Origin: CAZYFH01 sp965197395
GTDB lineage: Bacteria; Acidobacteriota; Vicinamibacteria; Vicinamibacterales; UBA8438
Length of the DNA stretch: 64,000 bases
Assembly: GCA_965197395.1 (NCBI GenBank)
Contig: CBDANB010000003.1
Location: 62,001 to 126,000, forward strand
Direction of reading: 5' to 3'
In this document: positions 43,229 to 51,551 of the stretch, piece after piece
How positions within the stretch are numbered: position 1 is the stretch's first letter
How the letters are laid out: every line of letters begins with the position of its first letter
Notes under the pieces: generated by a model
Told to the model about the DNA's origin: nothing
The model's database searches: none
What the model saw: the letters and a program-made list of their open reading frames with translations, nothing else
Translations under genes and position numbers: made by a program

Positions 43229-43720
43229 TCAGCACCGCACGACAAGGCTGGGGTCGTGTCCAAAGATCGACACGATGCGCCAGCCGTCGTCCGTCATGAC
43301 GACGGTGTAGGTCCACCCGTACTCGCCGAACACGCTGCCATCCTTCTTATACCGGACACCCCGGCCGCTCACCATTGCCGCGCCGGCGCTCAGCACGCAG
43401 ATGTTGCGCTCCGGCATCGCCGAGCGCCCGTACCCCTGCGCGTCCAGCCGCGCGTACGCGTCGACCACCCACTGCCGCACCTCGGCGCGCGTCGCGAGCG
43501 CGGTGCCGTCGCCCAGCTGATAGGGCACGTTGTACGCGTGCCGGGAAATCTCGTCGGCGCGACCGGCCGAGTACCACTCGTAGTACTGATCGAAGAACGC
43601 ATTGAGCTCGTCGCGGACGCCACGGCGGGCGGCCTCGTCGAGCGGTTGCGCCGCGGCGGGCAAGCCCACCAGGATGGTCGCGAGTATCCCCGCCGCCGCG
43701 ACGCATCGCCAACTCTTCAC
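43229..43720 (-). CDS. Secreted SnoaL-like protein
   Basis: 163 residues, signal peptide CVAAAGILATILVGLPAAAQP. The mature part (RDELNAFFDQYYEWYSAGRADEISRHAYNVPYQLGDGTALATRAEVRQWVVDAYARL ... GWTYTVVMTDDGWRIVSIFGHD) is a cone-shaped NTF2/SnoaL-type fold. No catalytic set recognised. Confidence 0.75.
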   Translation of the reverse strand: MKSWRCVAAAGILATILVGLPAAAQPLDEAARRGVRDELNAFFDQYYEWYSAGRADEISRHAYNVPYQLGDGTALATRAEVRQWVVDAYARLDAQGYGRSAMPERNICVLSAGAAMVSGRGVRYKKDGSVFGEYGWTYTVVMTDDGWRIVSIFGHDPSLVVRC

Positions 43721-43765
43721 ATTCGCCTCCTGTCAGGTCGGGTCCACCGGCGTTGGCAGCTCATA

Positions 43766-44133
43766 TCAGATTTCAAGCTCGTATCCGTCGGGGTCGGTGG
43801 CAAATAGGAACGGTTCGCCCGGACAGAACTCGCCGCGACGCGTCACCGTCCCACCGGCCGCTTCGATCGCGGCCGCGGCCGCATCGACGTCTCCGGGATC
43901 GACCAGGCGGAAGCCGAAGTGGATGACCCCGCCACGTTTGCCAGCGTCATCCGGTTGCGTTCGAAGACGATCGCGTCTCGAGCGCCCGGCGTCTGCACCT
44001 GGATGAACGCGTCCTCCCGGAAGCGCTCCGCCACCCCACAGACCTGCTGGTAGAACCGCAGCGAACGCTCGGGGTTCTTCACAGCGAGCGCAAGATGCGT
44101 CAATCCGAACGTTCGAACGCTCGACGGGCTCAT
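43766..44133 (-). pseudogene. VOC/glyoxalase-fold protein, frameshifted
   Basis: The ATG at 44133 opens TFGLTHLALAVKNPERSLRFYQQVCGVAERF and AIVFERNRMT, then shifts. The other frame continues DDAGKRGGVIHFGFRLVDPGDVDAAAAAIEAAGGTVTRRGEFCPGEPFLFATDPDGYELEI to 43766. Adding one C near 43953 (rebuilding ERNPDDAGKRGG) joins them into a normal 122-residue VOC protein. Either a recent frameshift or a sequence error. The ATG overlaps the stop of the gene upstream. Confidence 0.85.
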
Positions 44134-44903
44134 GAGGCGACTCCATGCACACCCGACGCCCGTGGGCGCGCCGCCCGGGCATCCTGCAGCGCCAGCGCGA
44201 GCCCGGCTCGCTCGCTGAGCCCCTGCGGCCGATAGCCGAGCGCTGTCGCCGCCCCGTCACCGAAGAGGCACGCCATGATCGTCGCGCGGTCGGTGGCCTC
44301 GCGCAGCGGCTCGACGACCTGGCGTGTGTAGACGATATCGTCGGCGTCGAGCGCCGGCGTCACGCAGCCCGCCCGTGCCATCGCGCTCCCCTCCTGCGCC
44401 AGCATCTGACCCAGCGTCACCGCGGGCCCGTGTTCTTCGACGTACACGACCCGATGCACGATCGTGCCGACCTCCTCGGTGACGGTACGACGGTCGGGGG
44501 CCTCGCCGGTCCAGACGAGCCCCACGACCCACCCTCGCGTGTAGAGCGCGCGTCCTTCGAACCGATGACTGAACTCCGTGCAGTATCGGTTCGTCCACCC
44601 CCCGTGCGCGTCATCCGCCACGACGAGGCCGATGCGGAATCGCCCAGGCCGATCGGCCAGCTCGGCCGACAGCATCGCCACCGTGGCTGCGCCGGCGGCG
44701 TCGGCATCGAGCGCGATCAGTCGGTCGAGCAGTTCCGGCACGTGGTCCTTGCCCATCGGGTTCATCGCGACCAGCGGCAGCGCCAGATCGCCTGTCCGAT
44801 CGTCCACCATCGTGCACAGATACGCCCTGAAGCGGTCCATGCCCCGAGGCAACCGGTAGAGCTCGCGTTGCGTCCGAAGCAGCGGAACAAAGGAGAGATC
44901 CAT
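44130..44903 (-). CDS. Conserved protein of unknown function
   Basis: 257 residues from ATG 44903; a GTG at 44912 overlapping the SET gene stop is another start. Begins MDLSFVPLLRTQRELYRLPRGMDRFRAYLCTM and has LPLVAMNPMGKDHVPELLDRLIALDADAAGA. No fold recognised. It lies in a tight four-gene minus-strand cluster (secreted protein, SET, this, VOC) with overlapping ends, so it is probably co-expressed with the SET methyltransferase. Confidence 0.7.
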   Translation of the reverse strand: MDLSFVPLLRTQRELYRLPRGMDRFRAYLCTMVDDRTGDLALPLVAMNPMGKDHVPELLDRLIALDADAAGAATVAMLSAELADRPGRFRIGLVVADDAHGGWTNRYCTEFSHRFEGRALYTRGWVVGLVWTGEAPDRRTVTEEVGTIVHRVVYVEEHGPAVTLGQMLAQEGSAMARAGCVTPALDADDIVYTRQVVEPLREATDRATIMACLFGDGAATALGYRPQGLSERAGLALALQDARAARPRASGVHGVAS

Positions 44904-44908
44904 GACCG

Positions 44909-45457
44909 TCACGCGCGACCGTCGCCGGCTGCGACCGCCGCGCGACGGATCCGATCCTCGAGATACCACGAGATGTAGCCGCGATACCGCGCCTGCAGCT
45001 CCGGCCGCCGCGAGTCCTGCCCGGTGACTTGTCCACGGCACTCCGGCGCGCCGCACCGGCACGTCATCTCGTAGGTGTCGTCATCGGTCATCGCCCAATC
45101 GTGGGTCAGCTCTTCCCACGGCTCGATGGCGCGCATCGCCACGAAGACGATCTGTCCCTTGACACCGATGTTGGGCGCGCAGGAGTGATTGCTGAAGATC
45201 ATGCTGCCGTCCCGATCCGATGGCCGGACCGGCCCGATGAACAACCCCTCGGCCACCGGCACCTCGGCGTCCGGGCCGAGCTCGGGCTCGATCGCCTCGA
45301 GCGCCGCGCGATCGAGGACGTAGCCGCCTTTGACGGCAACCAGCTCGCCGGCCGCGATTCGCTGACTCGCAAAGAGACCTCGACCATGAATCGGGCTGGG
45401 CTTCACCGTGGCCCTCGGCGAGATCCACGACAGCGGCGCGCTACCCGGCCCACTCAT
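44909..45457 (-). CDS. SET-domain protein-lysine methyltransferase
   Basis: 182 residues. KPSPIHGRGLFASQRIAAGELVAVKGGYVL starts the SET fold, with FSNHSCAPNIGVKGQIVFVAMRAIEPWEELTHDW (the NH-C and pseudoknot) and the post-SET CRCGAPECRGQVTG. Uses SAM to methylate lysine; targets of bacterial SET proteins are mostly unknown. The ATG follows the stop of the secreted protein gene directly. Confidence 0.88.
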   Translation of the reverse strand: MSGPGSAPLSWISPRATVKPSPIHGRGLFASQRIAAGELVAVKGGYVLDRAALEAIEPELGPDAEVPVAEGLFIGPVRPSDRDGSMIFSNHSCAPNIGVKGQIVFVAMRAIEPWEELTHDWAMTDDDTYEMTCRCGAPECRGQVTGQDSRRPELQARYRGYISWYLEDRIRRAAVAAGDGRA

Positions 45458-46378
45458 TCAAATGTCTTCACATTCCTGGTAACTGACGACGAACCAACGA
45501 TCGCCATCGAGGAACGTATGGCCGCGCTCATTGGTCGTGAGCGTGTACCCGCCGAGCGACCCGTCTTCATACTGGAGCCGCAACGTGCTCGACCCACCCT
45601 CGGCCACGATGGACCAGGTGCCCTGCCGGAGCCCCGAGTTGGAGGCAACGTTGCCGAACGACACCCCAGCGTCGAACGACGCCGAGTGGCTCGCGCCCGA
45701 CTGAAATCGTCCGTCGGGGTTGAGGTACAGCTTCGCCCGATCGGACGCGTACGTGCCCGTCGCAAAACCGCCGACGGCATTCCCGCCGCCACCGCTGCTG
45801 CTCATGTAGGCCACGCAGTGCCCCGCGAGCTTGCTCGTCCAGTCGGTATCGCCGGCAGACGCCGCGGCCGTCGTCGTGGCCGGATCGAAGAACTCGAGCG
45901 TCGTGGCGATGCGCTCGACGCGTGGCACGAACGCCGCGTCCCACTGGGCCTGGGCCACGGCCATCAGCACGATCGCTCCCCCGCCGTACGGCGACAGCAG
46001 GCCGATGGCGTACGCCCGTGCCTGCTGTCCTTCCACGACGCCCTCCATCTCGAGTGCGACACCGTCGCCGTGGTCGGCCACCTCTCCCACCGGCGACAGG
46101 CGCACGCCGGTGTCCTGGTATCCGCGGCCCGCCGCCAGCGCCAGCGCCTCCCGACTCTCGAACTGATGCGGCTCGATGAGCAGGTAGGCGCCAAGGTCCG
46201 CAGAGAAGAGCACAGCGCCCTCCGCGGACTGGTCGACGACCTGCCACCCGGTGGGGGCCACGAACGCGAACCCCCAGCCGTCGTCGCGCAGGGGCTGCGC
46301 GGTCGCCACGCTCGCCGCCAAGACGAGCGCCACACCGATGCCGCCACACGTCGCGTTCCGACCAGTCACGGGTGTCAT
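45458..46378 (-). CDS. Secreted protein of unknown function
   Basis: 306 residues with signal peptide CGGIGVALVLAASVATAQP. N-terminal half (GWGFAFVAPTGWQVVDQSAEGAVLFSADLGAYLLIEPHQ) resembles a PsbP/DUF1795-like fold; the C-terminal half is beta-rich and Gly/Ser-rich with NPDGRFQSGASHSASFDAG, like a lipocalin-type repeat of unknown role. First gene of the SET-containing cluster. Confidence 0.7.
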   Translation of the reverse strand: MTPVTGRNATCGGIGVALVLAASVATAQPLRDDGWGFAFVAPTGWQVVDQSAEGAVLFSADLGAYLLIEPHQFESREALALAAGRGYQDTGVRLSPVGEVADHGDGVALEMEGVVEGQQARAYAIGLLSPYGGGAIVLMAVAQAQWDAAFVPRVERIATTLEFFDPATTTAAASAGDTDWTSKLAGHCVAYMSSSGGGGNAVGGFATGTYASDRAKLYLNPDGRFQSGASHSASFDAGVSFGNVASNSGLRQGTWSIVAEGGSSTLRLQYEDGSLGGYTLTTNERGHTFLDGDRWFVVSYQECEDI

Positions 46379-46412
46379 ATATCCCCCTCGCGTAGTGTCG
46401 ATTCAAGACATA

Positions 46413-47489
46413 TCACGGCAGCAGCACCGCGAACAGGGTGACGGCCGCGGCGAGCTGCCACCACAGCTGGGTGCGTTCCTTGATCAATAACGTTCCCAGG
46501 CCGAGAACGAACGCCGCGGCCACCAGCAGCCACCAATACAGCTCGGTGAACTTCTCCTGGCGTTGGAGCATGCCGCGGGAGGATCGCATCACATCGGTCA
46601 CGATCTTGAGCGCGATGACAGAGTCGGGCTCCGACCCGAGCTCGAAGTACGCGCCCCCACCCGCCTGTGCGATGGCACGAAGCGATTGGCGATCGAGCGT
46701 CGAGTGGATGGGCGGCTCCGCCTCCTGGTATCGGCCGACCGGCAGTTGTGGGATGAACCCGCCGCCCGTCGTGCCGACGCCCACCACGTAGACGCGGATA
46801 CTGCGGTCCTGGGCACGCGCGAGCGCGCGCTCGACCTCGCCGCTCCACGACTGACCGTCGGACAGGACGACGAAGGCCCTGGCGCTCAGCCGTCGGCCGT
46901 AGAGCTCCTCGTCCCGCTCGATCATCTTCACGCCCCAGTAGATCCCATCCTCGATGTTCGTATCCCAACTCGTGTCATCCCGCAGCCGGAACGGTGAGGC
47001 CCCGCTCAGGTGATCGAGAAAGAAATAGAACGCGTTCGGATCGCTCGTCAGTCGGACCTGTGGCGCCGCGCGGTGGGCGAACAACGCGAGCGCGACCCGC
47101 TCCTGTCGCCAGCTCAGCACTTCGGCGAAGGTCCGGAGCCATGCCATCGACCGCTGCCAGCGATCGGGCGCGACGTCGTCGACACGCATCGACGTGGACC
47201 CGTCCTGGAGCACCACGAAGTCGACCCTCGCGGACTGCACGACCGAGACGAGCGCCTGCGGCCGCGCGAGCGCCACGATGACGAGGGCCGACGCCGCGAT
47301 GACGCACAGCCAGAACGACAGACCGCCAGCGAAGGCGTGACGCTCCGCCACTGGCACGGTGCGCCGCGCACGGTAGCGGCGCGCATCGACGCGGCGCCGC
47401 ACGAGCTGCCACGTCCAGGCGGCCAGCAACCCGGCGGGCAGGGCCAGCAGCCACAGATACACCGGGTCGAGGAATCGGACGGGTGGCAT
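46413..47489 (-). CDS. vWA-domain membrane protein (MxaL/BatA-like)
   Basis: 358 residues. ATG 47489 overlaps the preceding stop (TGATG). Three membrane segments: near residue 10 (VYLWLLALPAGLLAAW), near 55 (LSFWLCVIAASALVIVALA) and the end (LYWWLLVAAAFVLGLGTLL). The vWA domain begins VDFVVLQDGSTSMRVDDV, a near-canonical MIDAS (DGSTS), with LSDGQSW later. Last gene of the MoxR/vWA operon. In position it corresponds to mxaL. Confidence 0.85.
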   Translation of the reverse strand: MPPVRFLDPVYLWLLALPAGLLAAWTWQLVRRRVDARRYRARRTVPVAERHAFAGGLSFWLCVIAASALVIVALARPQALVSVVQSARVDFVVLQDGSTSMRVDDVAPDRWQRSMAWLRTFAEVLSWRQERVALALFAHRAAPQVRLTSDPNAFYFFLDHLSGASPFRLRDDTSWDTNIEDGIYWGVKMIERDEELYGRRLSARAFVVLSDGQSWSGEVERALARAQDRSIRVYVVGVGTTGGGFIPQLPVGRYQEAEPPIHSTLDRQSLRAIAQAGGGAYFELGSEPDSVIALKIVTDVMRSSRGMLQRQEKFTELYWWLLVAAAFVLGLGTLLIKERTQLWWQLAAAVTLFAVLLP

Positions 47490-48175
47490 CAGCCTCGGCG
47501 TCGGATGCGGCCACCGGCGCCAATCGTCGGGGCCTCGTCCATCTCCGGGTCGACGTCGCGCTGCACCGGCACGTAGATCCTGATGTCCTCCATCTGTACA
47601 TCCTCGGGCGACTCGCCCTCCTGCCCGTGGAGGCTCTGCCGACCGTTCGGCAGCTCGGCCCCCGCCGCAACGTCCGCGCTCAGACGCAGCAGATACTCGT
47701 AGTTGTACGCGGCGTCGCGATGTCCCGGGCTCTCCTGGAGTACCCCGAGATAGGCGCCGATGGCGCCGTCGAGCGCCGCGAGGACCTGCGCCCGGTCGGC
47801 CGGCGCGGCAAGCCCGGCCCGATAGGCCGCGTTGGCGACGATGAACTGGAGTGGCAGGTTGCCGGTGACCTCCGCAGAGGCCCCGCCCGCGAAGTCGGCG
47901 AGCAGGCTGGTGTAGTCGGCTCGCCAGTACCGAATGGCTGCTTGCCGCGCGACGACGTCGGCAGACGTGTCGCCGAAGAGCCAGGGCCACGACTCGGCCC
48001 AGGCGAACGTGTCGGCTAGCTCGGCGTAGGTCGCGGCCGGCGCGCCGAGATTGAGCGTCGCCATCTGCTGCTCTGCCCGCGCCATGCGACGCTCGAGCTG
48101 GCTGCCGGTCCAGCCGAGCGCGGCGAGCGCCCCGAGCACCACCGCAACGACCACCGCGCTCAGTGCTGACTTCAT
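47489..48175 (-). CDS. Single-pass TPR-like periplasmic protein (MxaK-like position)
   Basis: 228 residues with one N-terminal membrane anchor (LSAVVVAVVLGALAALGW). Helical body with FADTFAWAESWPWL-like pairs and AALDGAIGAYLGVLQESPGHRDAAYNYEYLLRLSADV, similar to a tetratricopeptide unit. Lies between two vWA genes, as mxaK does in mxaRSACKL. Similarity to MxaK is positional, with weak sequence support. Confidence 0.65.
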   Translation of the reverse strand: MKSALSAVVVAVVLGALAALGWTGSQLERRMARAEQQMATLNLGAPAATYAELADTFAWAESWPWLFGDTSADVVARQAAIRYWRADYTSLLADFAGGASAEVTGNLPLQFIVANAAYRAGLAAPADRAQVLAALDGAIGAYLGVLQESPGHRDAAYNYEYLLRLSADVAAGAELPNGRQSLHGQEGESPEDVQMEDIRIYVPVQRDVDPEMDEAPTIGAGGRIRRRG

Positions 48176-48182
48176 AACAGCC

Positions 48183-49277
48183 TCAGGGGAATCTCCGCAT
48201 CTGTTTCACGCCGAGCGTCAGCGCGAGCGCGACGACCCACAGCGACACCGCCCCGAGCGCCAGCGAGGCAAACCGCGGCTCGTGCGCTACGTATTGCCGG
48301 GTGCGGATCCGGCCGGTGGCGGCGGCGTCGATGTCCTCGATCGCCCGGAGGATGGCAGCCTCGTTCTCGGCTGCGAAGAAGCGACCGCCGGTGCGTTCGA
48401 CGGCGAGCTTCCACTGCTGATCAGAGATCACGTCGCCCAGCCGTTGATCGTAGGCCGTCCGGATGAAATAGACGGGGATCTCGTTGTCCGCCGCCTCGCT
48501 CATGATCTCGTCGAGCGTCACATCCTCGAACCGGGCGTGCGTGTCCTGGCCATCGCTGAAGATGACGATCAGGTTGCCGGTGGCGTTGAGGAAGTCGAAA
48601 GACCGGAACAACTGCACGCCCCGGCTGATGCCCCGCATGATGAGCGTGCCGTGATCGGGGAAGCGCCGATACTCCTCCGGCGTGCCGATCAAGCTGATGC
48701 TGAGCAGGACGTTGTCGTAGTCATTCGTGAACGGCGTCACGATGTAGGCCTCGTTGCCGAACTGCACCAGCGAGACCAGATCGTGATACGGCCCGTCCAT
48801 CCGGCGGCGCACAAAATACTCCGCCGCGGCGACGTTGGCGAGGAACGTGTTGCCGGCGGCGAGCTGCTCGGTGGCGAACGCCGTGTTCATGCTCAGCGAC
48901 GCGTCGATCAGGATCGCGATCCGATGCCCGGGATACGTCACGTCCTCCTCTACGAGCGTCGTCTGGGGGTCGGCCAGCGCCGCGACGAACAGCGCCAGAC
49001 CGCCGAGAAAGATCACGAACGCGACATGGCGTACGGGAGCAAGGGCGGAGCGGCGTGCCGTGTGGGACAGCAACGCCGGCAGGACAACGGTCGCGCGACC
49101 CGGCCGCCGAGCCGCCGCGTAGCGCCAGATCAGCGTGGCGAGCGCCAGCAGCGCCAGCGCCCCGACGCCGAGGATGGCGCCTTCGCGATGGACCAGCGGC
49201 CACGCGCCTCCGACAAACTGCGACAGCTCCGCCAGCGTGGCGCTCACGCGGTCGACCAGCTCGGCTATCTGGGCCAT
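48183..49277 (-). CDS. vWA-domain membrane protein (MxaC/BatA-like)
   Basis: 364 residues from ATG 49277, which overlaps the upstream gene. Hydrophobic segments at about residues 40, 90 and the C-terminus (LGAVSLWVVALALTLGV). vWA: IAILIDASLSMNTAF (MIDAS DASLS), and VIFSDGQDTHARF. C-terminal GRFFAAENEAAILRAIEDID is typical of BatA/MxaC proteins. Part of the MoxR operon. Confidence 0.87.
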   Translation of the reverse strand: MAQIAELVDRVSATLAELSQFVGGAWPLVHREGAILGVGALALLALATLIWRYAAARRPGRATVVLPALLSHTARRSALAPVRHVAFVIFLGGLALFVAALADPQTTLVEEDVTYPGHRIAILIDASLSMNTAFATEQLAAGNTFLANVAAAEYFVRRRMDGPYHDLVSLVQFGNEAYIVTPFTNDYDNVLLSISLIGTPEEYRRFPDHGTLIMRGISRGVQLFRSFDFLNATGNLIVIFSDGQDTHARFEDVTLDEIMSEAADNEIPVYFIRTAYDQRLGDVISDQQWKLAVERTGGRFFAAENEAAILRAIEDIDAAATGRIRTRQYVAHEPRFASLALGAVSLWVVALALTLGVKQMRRFP

Positions 49278-50539
49278 CGCGCCCCGACCCAACCGCGTGC
49301 CGCTCGCCACAGCGCGTCCGCGCGGCGGAACGGCGCCGCGGCGCGACGTTGCAGTCGCTGCAGTGTGGCGATTCCCTTGCCGATTTCCGTCGCCAGCGCA
49401 TCCGCTGGGAGCTCACCGGCGGGCCGGTAGCGCACGCCGGACAACAGGTCGAGCGCCGCCCGGATGGTCTCGAGCGCGTCGACGTCGGACGGTCGCTCCG
49501 TACGCACTCGTTCCAGCTCGCGGTCGATACGCGCCGATGTCACCGCCGACGAAATGAACGTCGTCGTCGGACGGAGCCAGCCCCGCCGCACCTCCAGCTG
49601 CCCCTCGCCGTCGTCGACGCGCCGGTCGACGTCCACTTCCGCGGTCGCACGCGCGAGCGCGACCGCCCCCGCCAGCCGCATCGAGGCAAGAGCGCGGCCG
49701 ACCAGCGGGGCGGTCCATCCCTCCGCCTCGCTCGCACGCTGCACCGCCGTCATCTCGCCCAGTGCATGCCGAGCCACGCGCCAGTCCGTCAGCGGAGCCG
49801 CGCCGCGCGGGCTCGCCCCCCGCCAGTCACGGCGGGCGCGCAGGCCGGCGACGATCAACGCCATCGCGGCCACAAGCGCAAGCACCGCGGCTGCCAGGCC
49901 GGTGAGGTTGGCGCGGAACAGCCGTGTCTCCGCATCGCCAAACGTCGCGACCGGCAGCTCGCGCACGTCGCCCACTTCGGCCGGCACCAGCGTGAGGACC
50001 CGGACCGACTCCGGCGGCAACACGTACATCACCTCGCGACCCTCGACGGCAGGTCCGCCGTCGAGCGTACGCGTGATCCGATAGGCGAGCTCCAGCGCCG
50101 GCAGCTGGACATCGAGACCGAAGTAGTCCTCACCAATGATCCGCAGCCCGTAGCGATACTGGAAAAAGCGCCGTGGCCCACGGACGATGTCACCGTATCG
50201 CTCGCCGTCGAGCACCTCGAACGGCGACACCGAGAGCGTCCCCGGCTCGAGTCGGCCGAGGTCGGGCACCGTGCGTGCGGTCGCGGTCTCGACGGCGCTG
50301 CAGGTGAGCATCATCTCGAATCGCTCACCGACATACACCGCATTCGCGCCGACCCGTCGCCAGCACTGCATCGCGTCGACCTGGACCGTCTCCGCCTCGG
50401 GCTGCGCGCCCGCGGCGCGCAGCGCGCTGTCGCACACGCCGCCGCCGGCCACGCCAGCCGTGAGCGCGAAGACCGCCGCGACGAATCGCCTCGTCCCCGT
50501 CGCCCGTCGATCCCGAGGCATCTTTGCGTGTCGGGGCAT
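49265..50539 (-). CDS. Membrane protein of MoxR/vWA operon (MxaA-like position)
   Basis: 424 residues from ATG 50539 (a second Met at 50521 is possible). Signal segment FVAAVFALTAGVAGGGVC, a periplasmic domain with RVGANAVYVGERFEMMLTCSAVETATARTVPDLGRLEPGTLSVSPFEVLDG that looks like a BatD/MxaA beta-sandwich, a membrane span LTGLAAAVLALVAAMALIVAGL and a cytosolic helical end. No enzyme motif. The gene order points to an MxaA counterpart. Confidence 0.7.
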   Translation of the reverse strand: MPRHAKMPRDRRATGTRRFVAAVFALTAGVAGGGVCDSALRAAGAQPEAETVQVDAMQCWRRVGANAVYVGERFEMMLTCSAVETATARTVPDLGRLEPGTLSVSPFEVLDGERYGDIVRGPRRFFQYRYGLRIIGEDYFGLDVQLPALELAYRITRTLDGGPAVEGREVMYVLPPESVRVLTLVPAEVGDVRELPVATFGDAETRLFRANLTGLAAAVLALVAAMALIVAGLRARRDWRGASPRGAAPLTDWRVARHALGEMTAVQRASEAEGWTAPLVGRALASMRLAGAVALARATAEVDVDRRVDDGEGQLEVRRGWLRPTTTFISSAVTSARIDRELERVRTERPSDVDALETIRAALDLLSGVRYRPAGELPADALATEIGKGIATLQRLQRRAAAPFRRADALWRAARGWVGARWPR

Positions 50540-50562
50540 CAAGGCGCCCACCGGTCCCCGTA

Positions 50563-50586
50563 CGTAGCGCAGGCCTTCAGGCCTGC
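50563..50586. repeat. Short palindromic interspersed repeat, copy 2
   Basis: Contains GCAGGCCTTCAGGCCTGC, inverse copy of the repeat at 43169-43192. It lies in the 100-base gap between the MxaA-like gene and the DUF58 gene, inside the operon, and could form a hairpin in the mRNA. Confidence 0.7.
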
Positions 50587-50639
50587 GACGCAATACCGCA
50601 GCCGCACCGACCGCCGGCGCGGCCCTCGATCTCCCACCC

Positions 50640-51551
50640 TCATCGCTTGCGCATCCGACGAGACGCCAGGAATTCCACCACCGTCTCATGGAAGCGCTCG
50701 GCCTCCGCCCCGAGCCGCAGCACCTCGAGTCCGCGCGCATGAGCCGCCCGCTCCACGTCCGCTTGCCAGGTCTCGACGCGCGCGCCCAACCGCTGGAGCT
50801 CCCCGACCGACAGCATCTGCACCCGGCCGGTCTCCACGTCGTAGCCCTCGATCCATCCCGCGGACGCCGGCGGCAGATCGAAGGCGTACGCGCTGTCGAC
50901 CATCACCACAAAGACATCGTGCCGCGCGTTCAGCTCCGCCAACTCATTGAGCAGCGCCTCCGGCTCGTTGAACAGGAAGTCGGAGATCACCGGGACGAGC
51001 GACGTCTTGCGGAGCAACCCGGCCAGCGTCACGCCCTCCCCCACCTCGACGGGCCCTCGACGCCCCAGGGCCTCCTCCTGATAGGCCTCAAGACAGTGGA
51101 TCGCGTGGTTCTTCCCGATCTGCGGCCGAACGGCCAGCTCCCGCCGCCGACCGTCGAGCATGATCAGGCCGACCTGGTCCTGAAAGAACGCACCGGCCAG
51201 CGCCAGTGTGCCCACAGTCCGCGCGATGACCGTGGCAATCGGCACCCCGTCGACACCGCAGCGCGTGGACAGCGACGTGTCCGCGACGATGACGACGCGT
51301 CCGCTGCTCTGCTGCTCGAACTCGCGCGTCACGATCGGGCTGAAGTTCGTCAGCGACGACTGCGCCCAGTCGATCGACGACAGACGGTCACCGGCCTGCC
51401 AGTCGCGCAAACCAACGAAATCGTGGCCAGACCCTTGGAACGTGCTCGGATGCGCCCCGGACGCGTACTCGCGCATGCGACGCACGATGACCAGCTCGAT
51501 GTCCTGGATCTCGGCCCAGCTCACCAGTGCCTCGCCTGCATGGGTGGTCAC
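50640..51551 (-). CDS. DUF58 domain protein (MxaS-like)
   Basis: 303 residues. GTG start at 51551 overlaps the MoxR stop (GTGA). SWAEIQDIELVIVRRMREYASGAHPSTFQGSGHDFVGLRDWQAGDRLSSIDWAQSS is the DUF58 signature, followed by a vWA-like part (VVIVADTSLSTRCG). Proteins of this family accompany MoxR AAA ATPases and are thought to act in assembly of metal-containing periplasmic enzymes. Confidence 0.88.
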   Translation of the reverse strand: MTTHAGEALVSWAEIQDIELVIVRRMREYASGAHPSTFQGSGHDFVGLRDWQAGDRLSSIDWAQSSLTNFSPIVTREFEQQSSGRVVIVADTSLSTRCGVDGVPIATVIARTVGTLALAGAFFQDQVGLIMLDGRRRELAVRPQIGKNHAIHCLEAYQEEALGRRGPVEVGEGVTLAGLLRKTSLVPVISDFLFNEPEALLNELAELNARHDVFVVMVDSAYAFDLPPASAGWIEGYDVETGRVQMLSVGELQRLGARVETWQADVERAAHARGLEVLRLGAEAERFHETVVEFLASRRMRKR

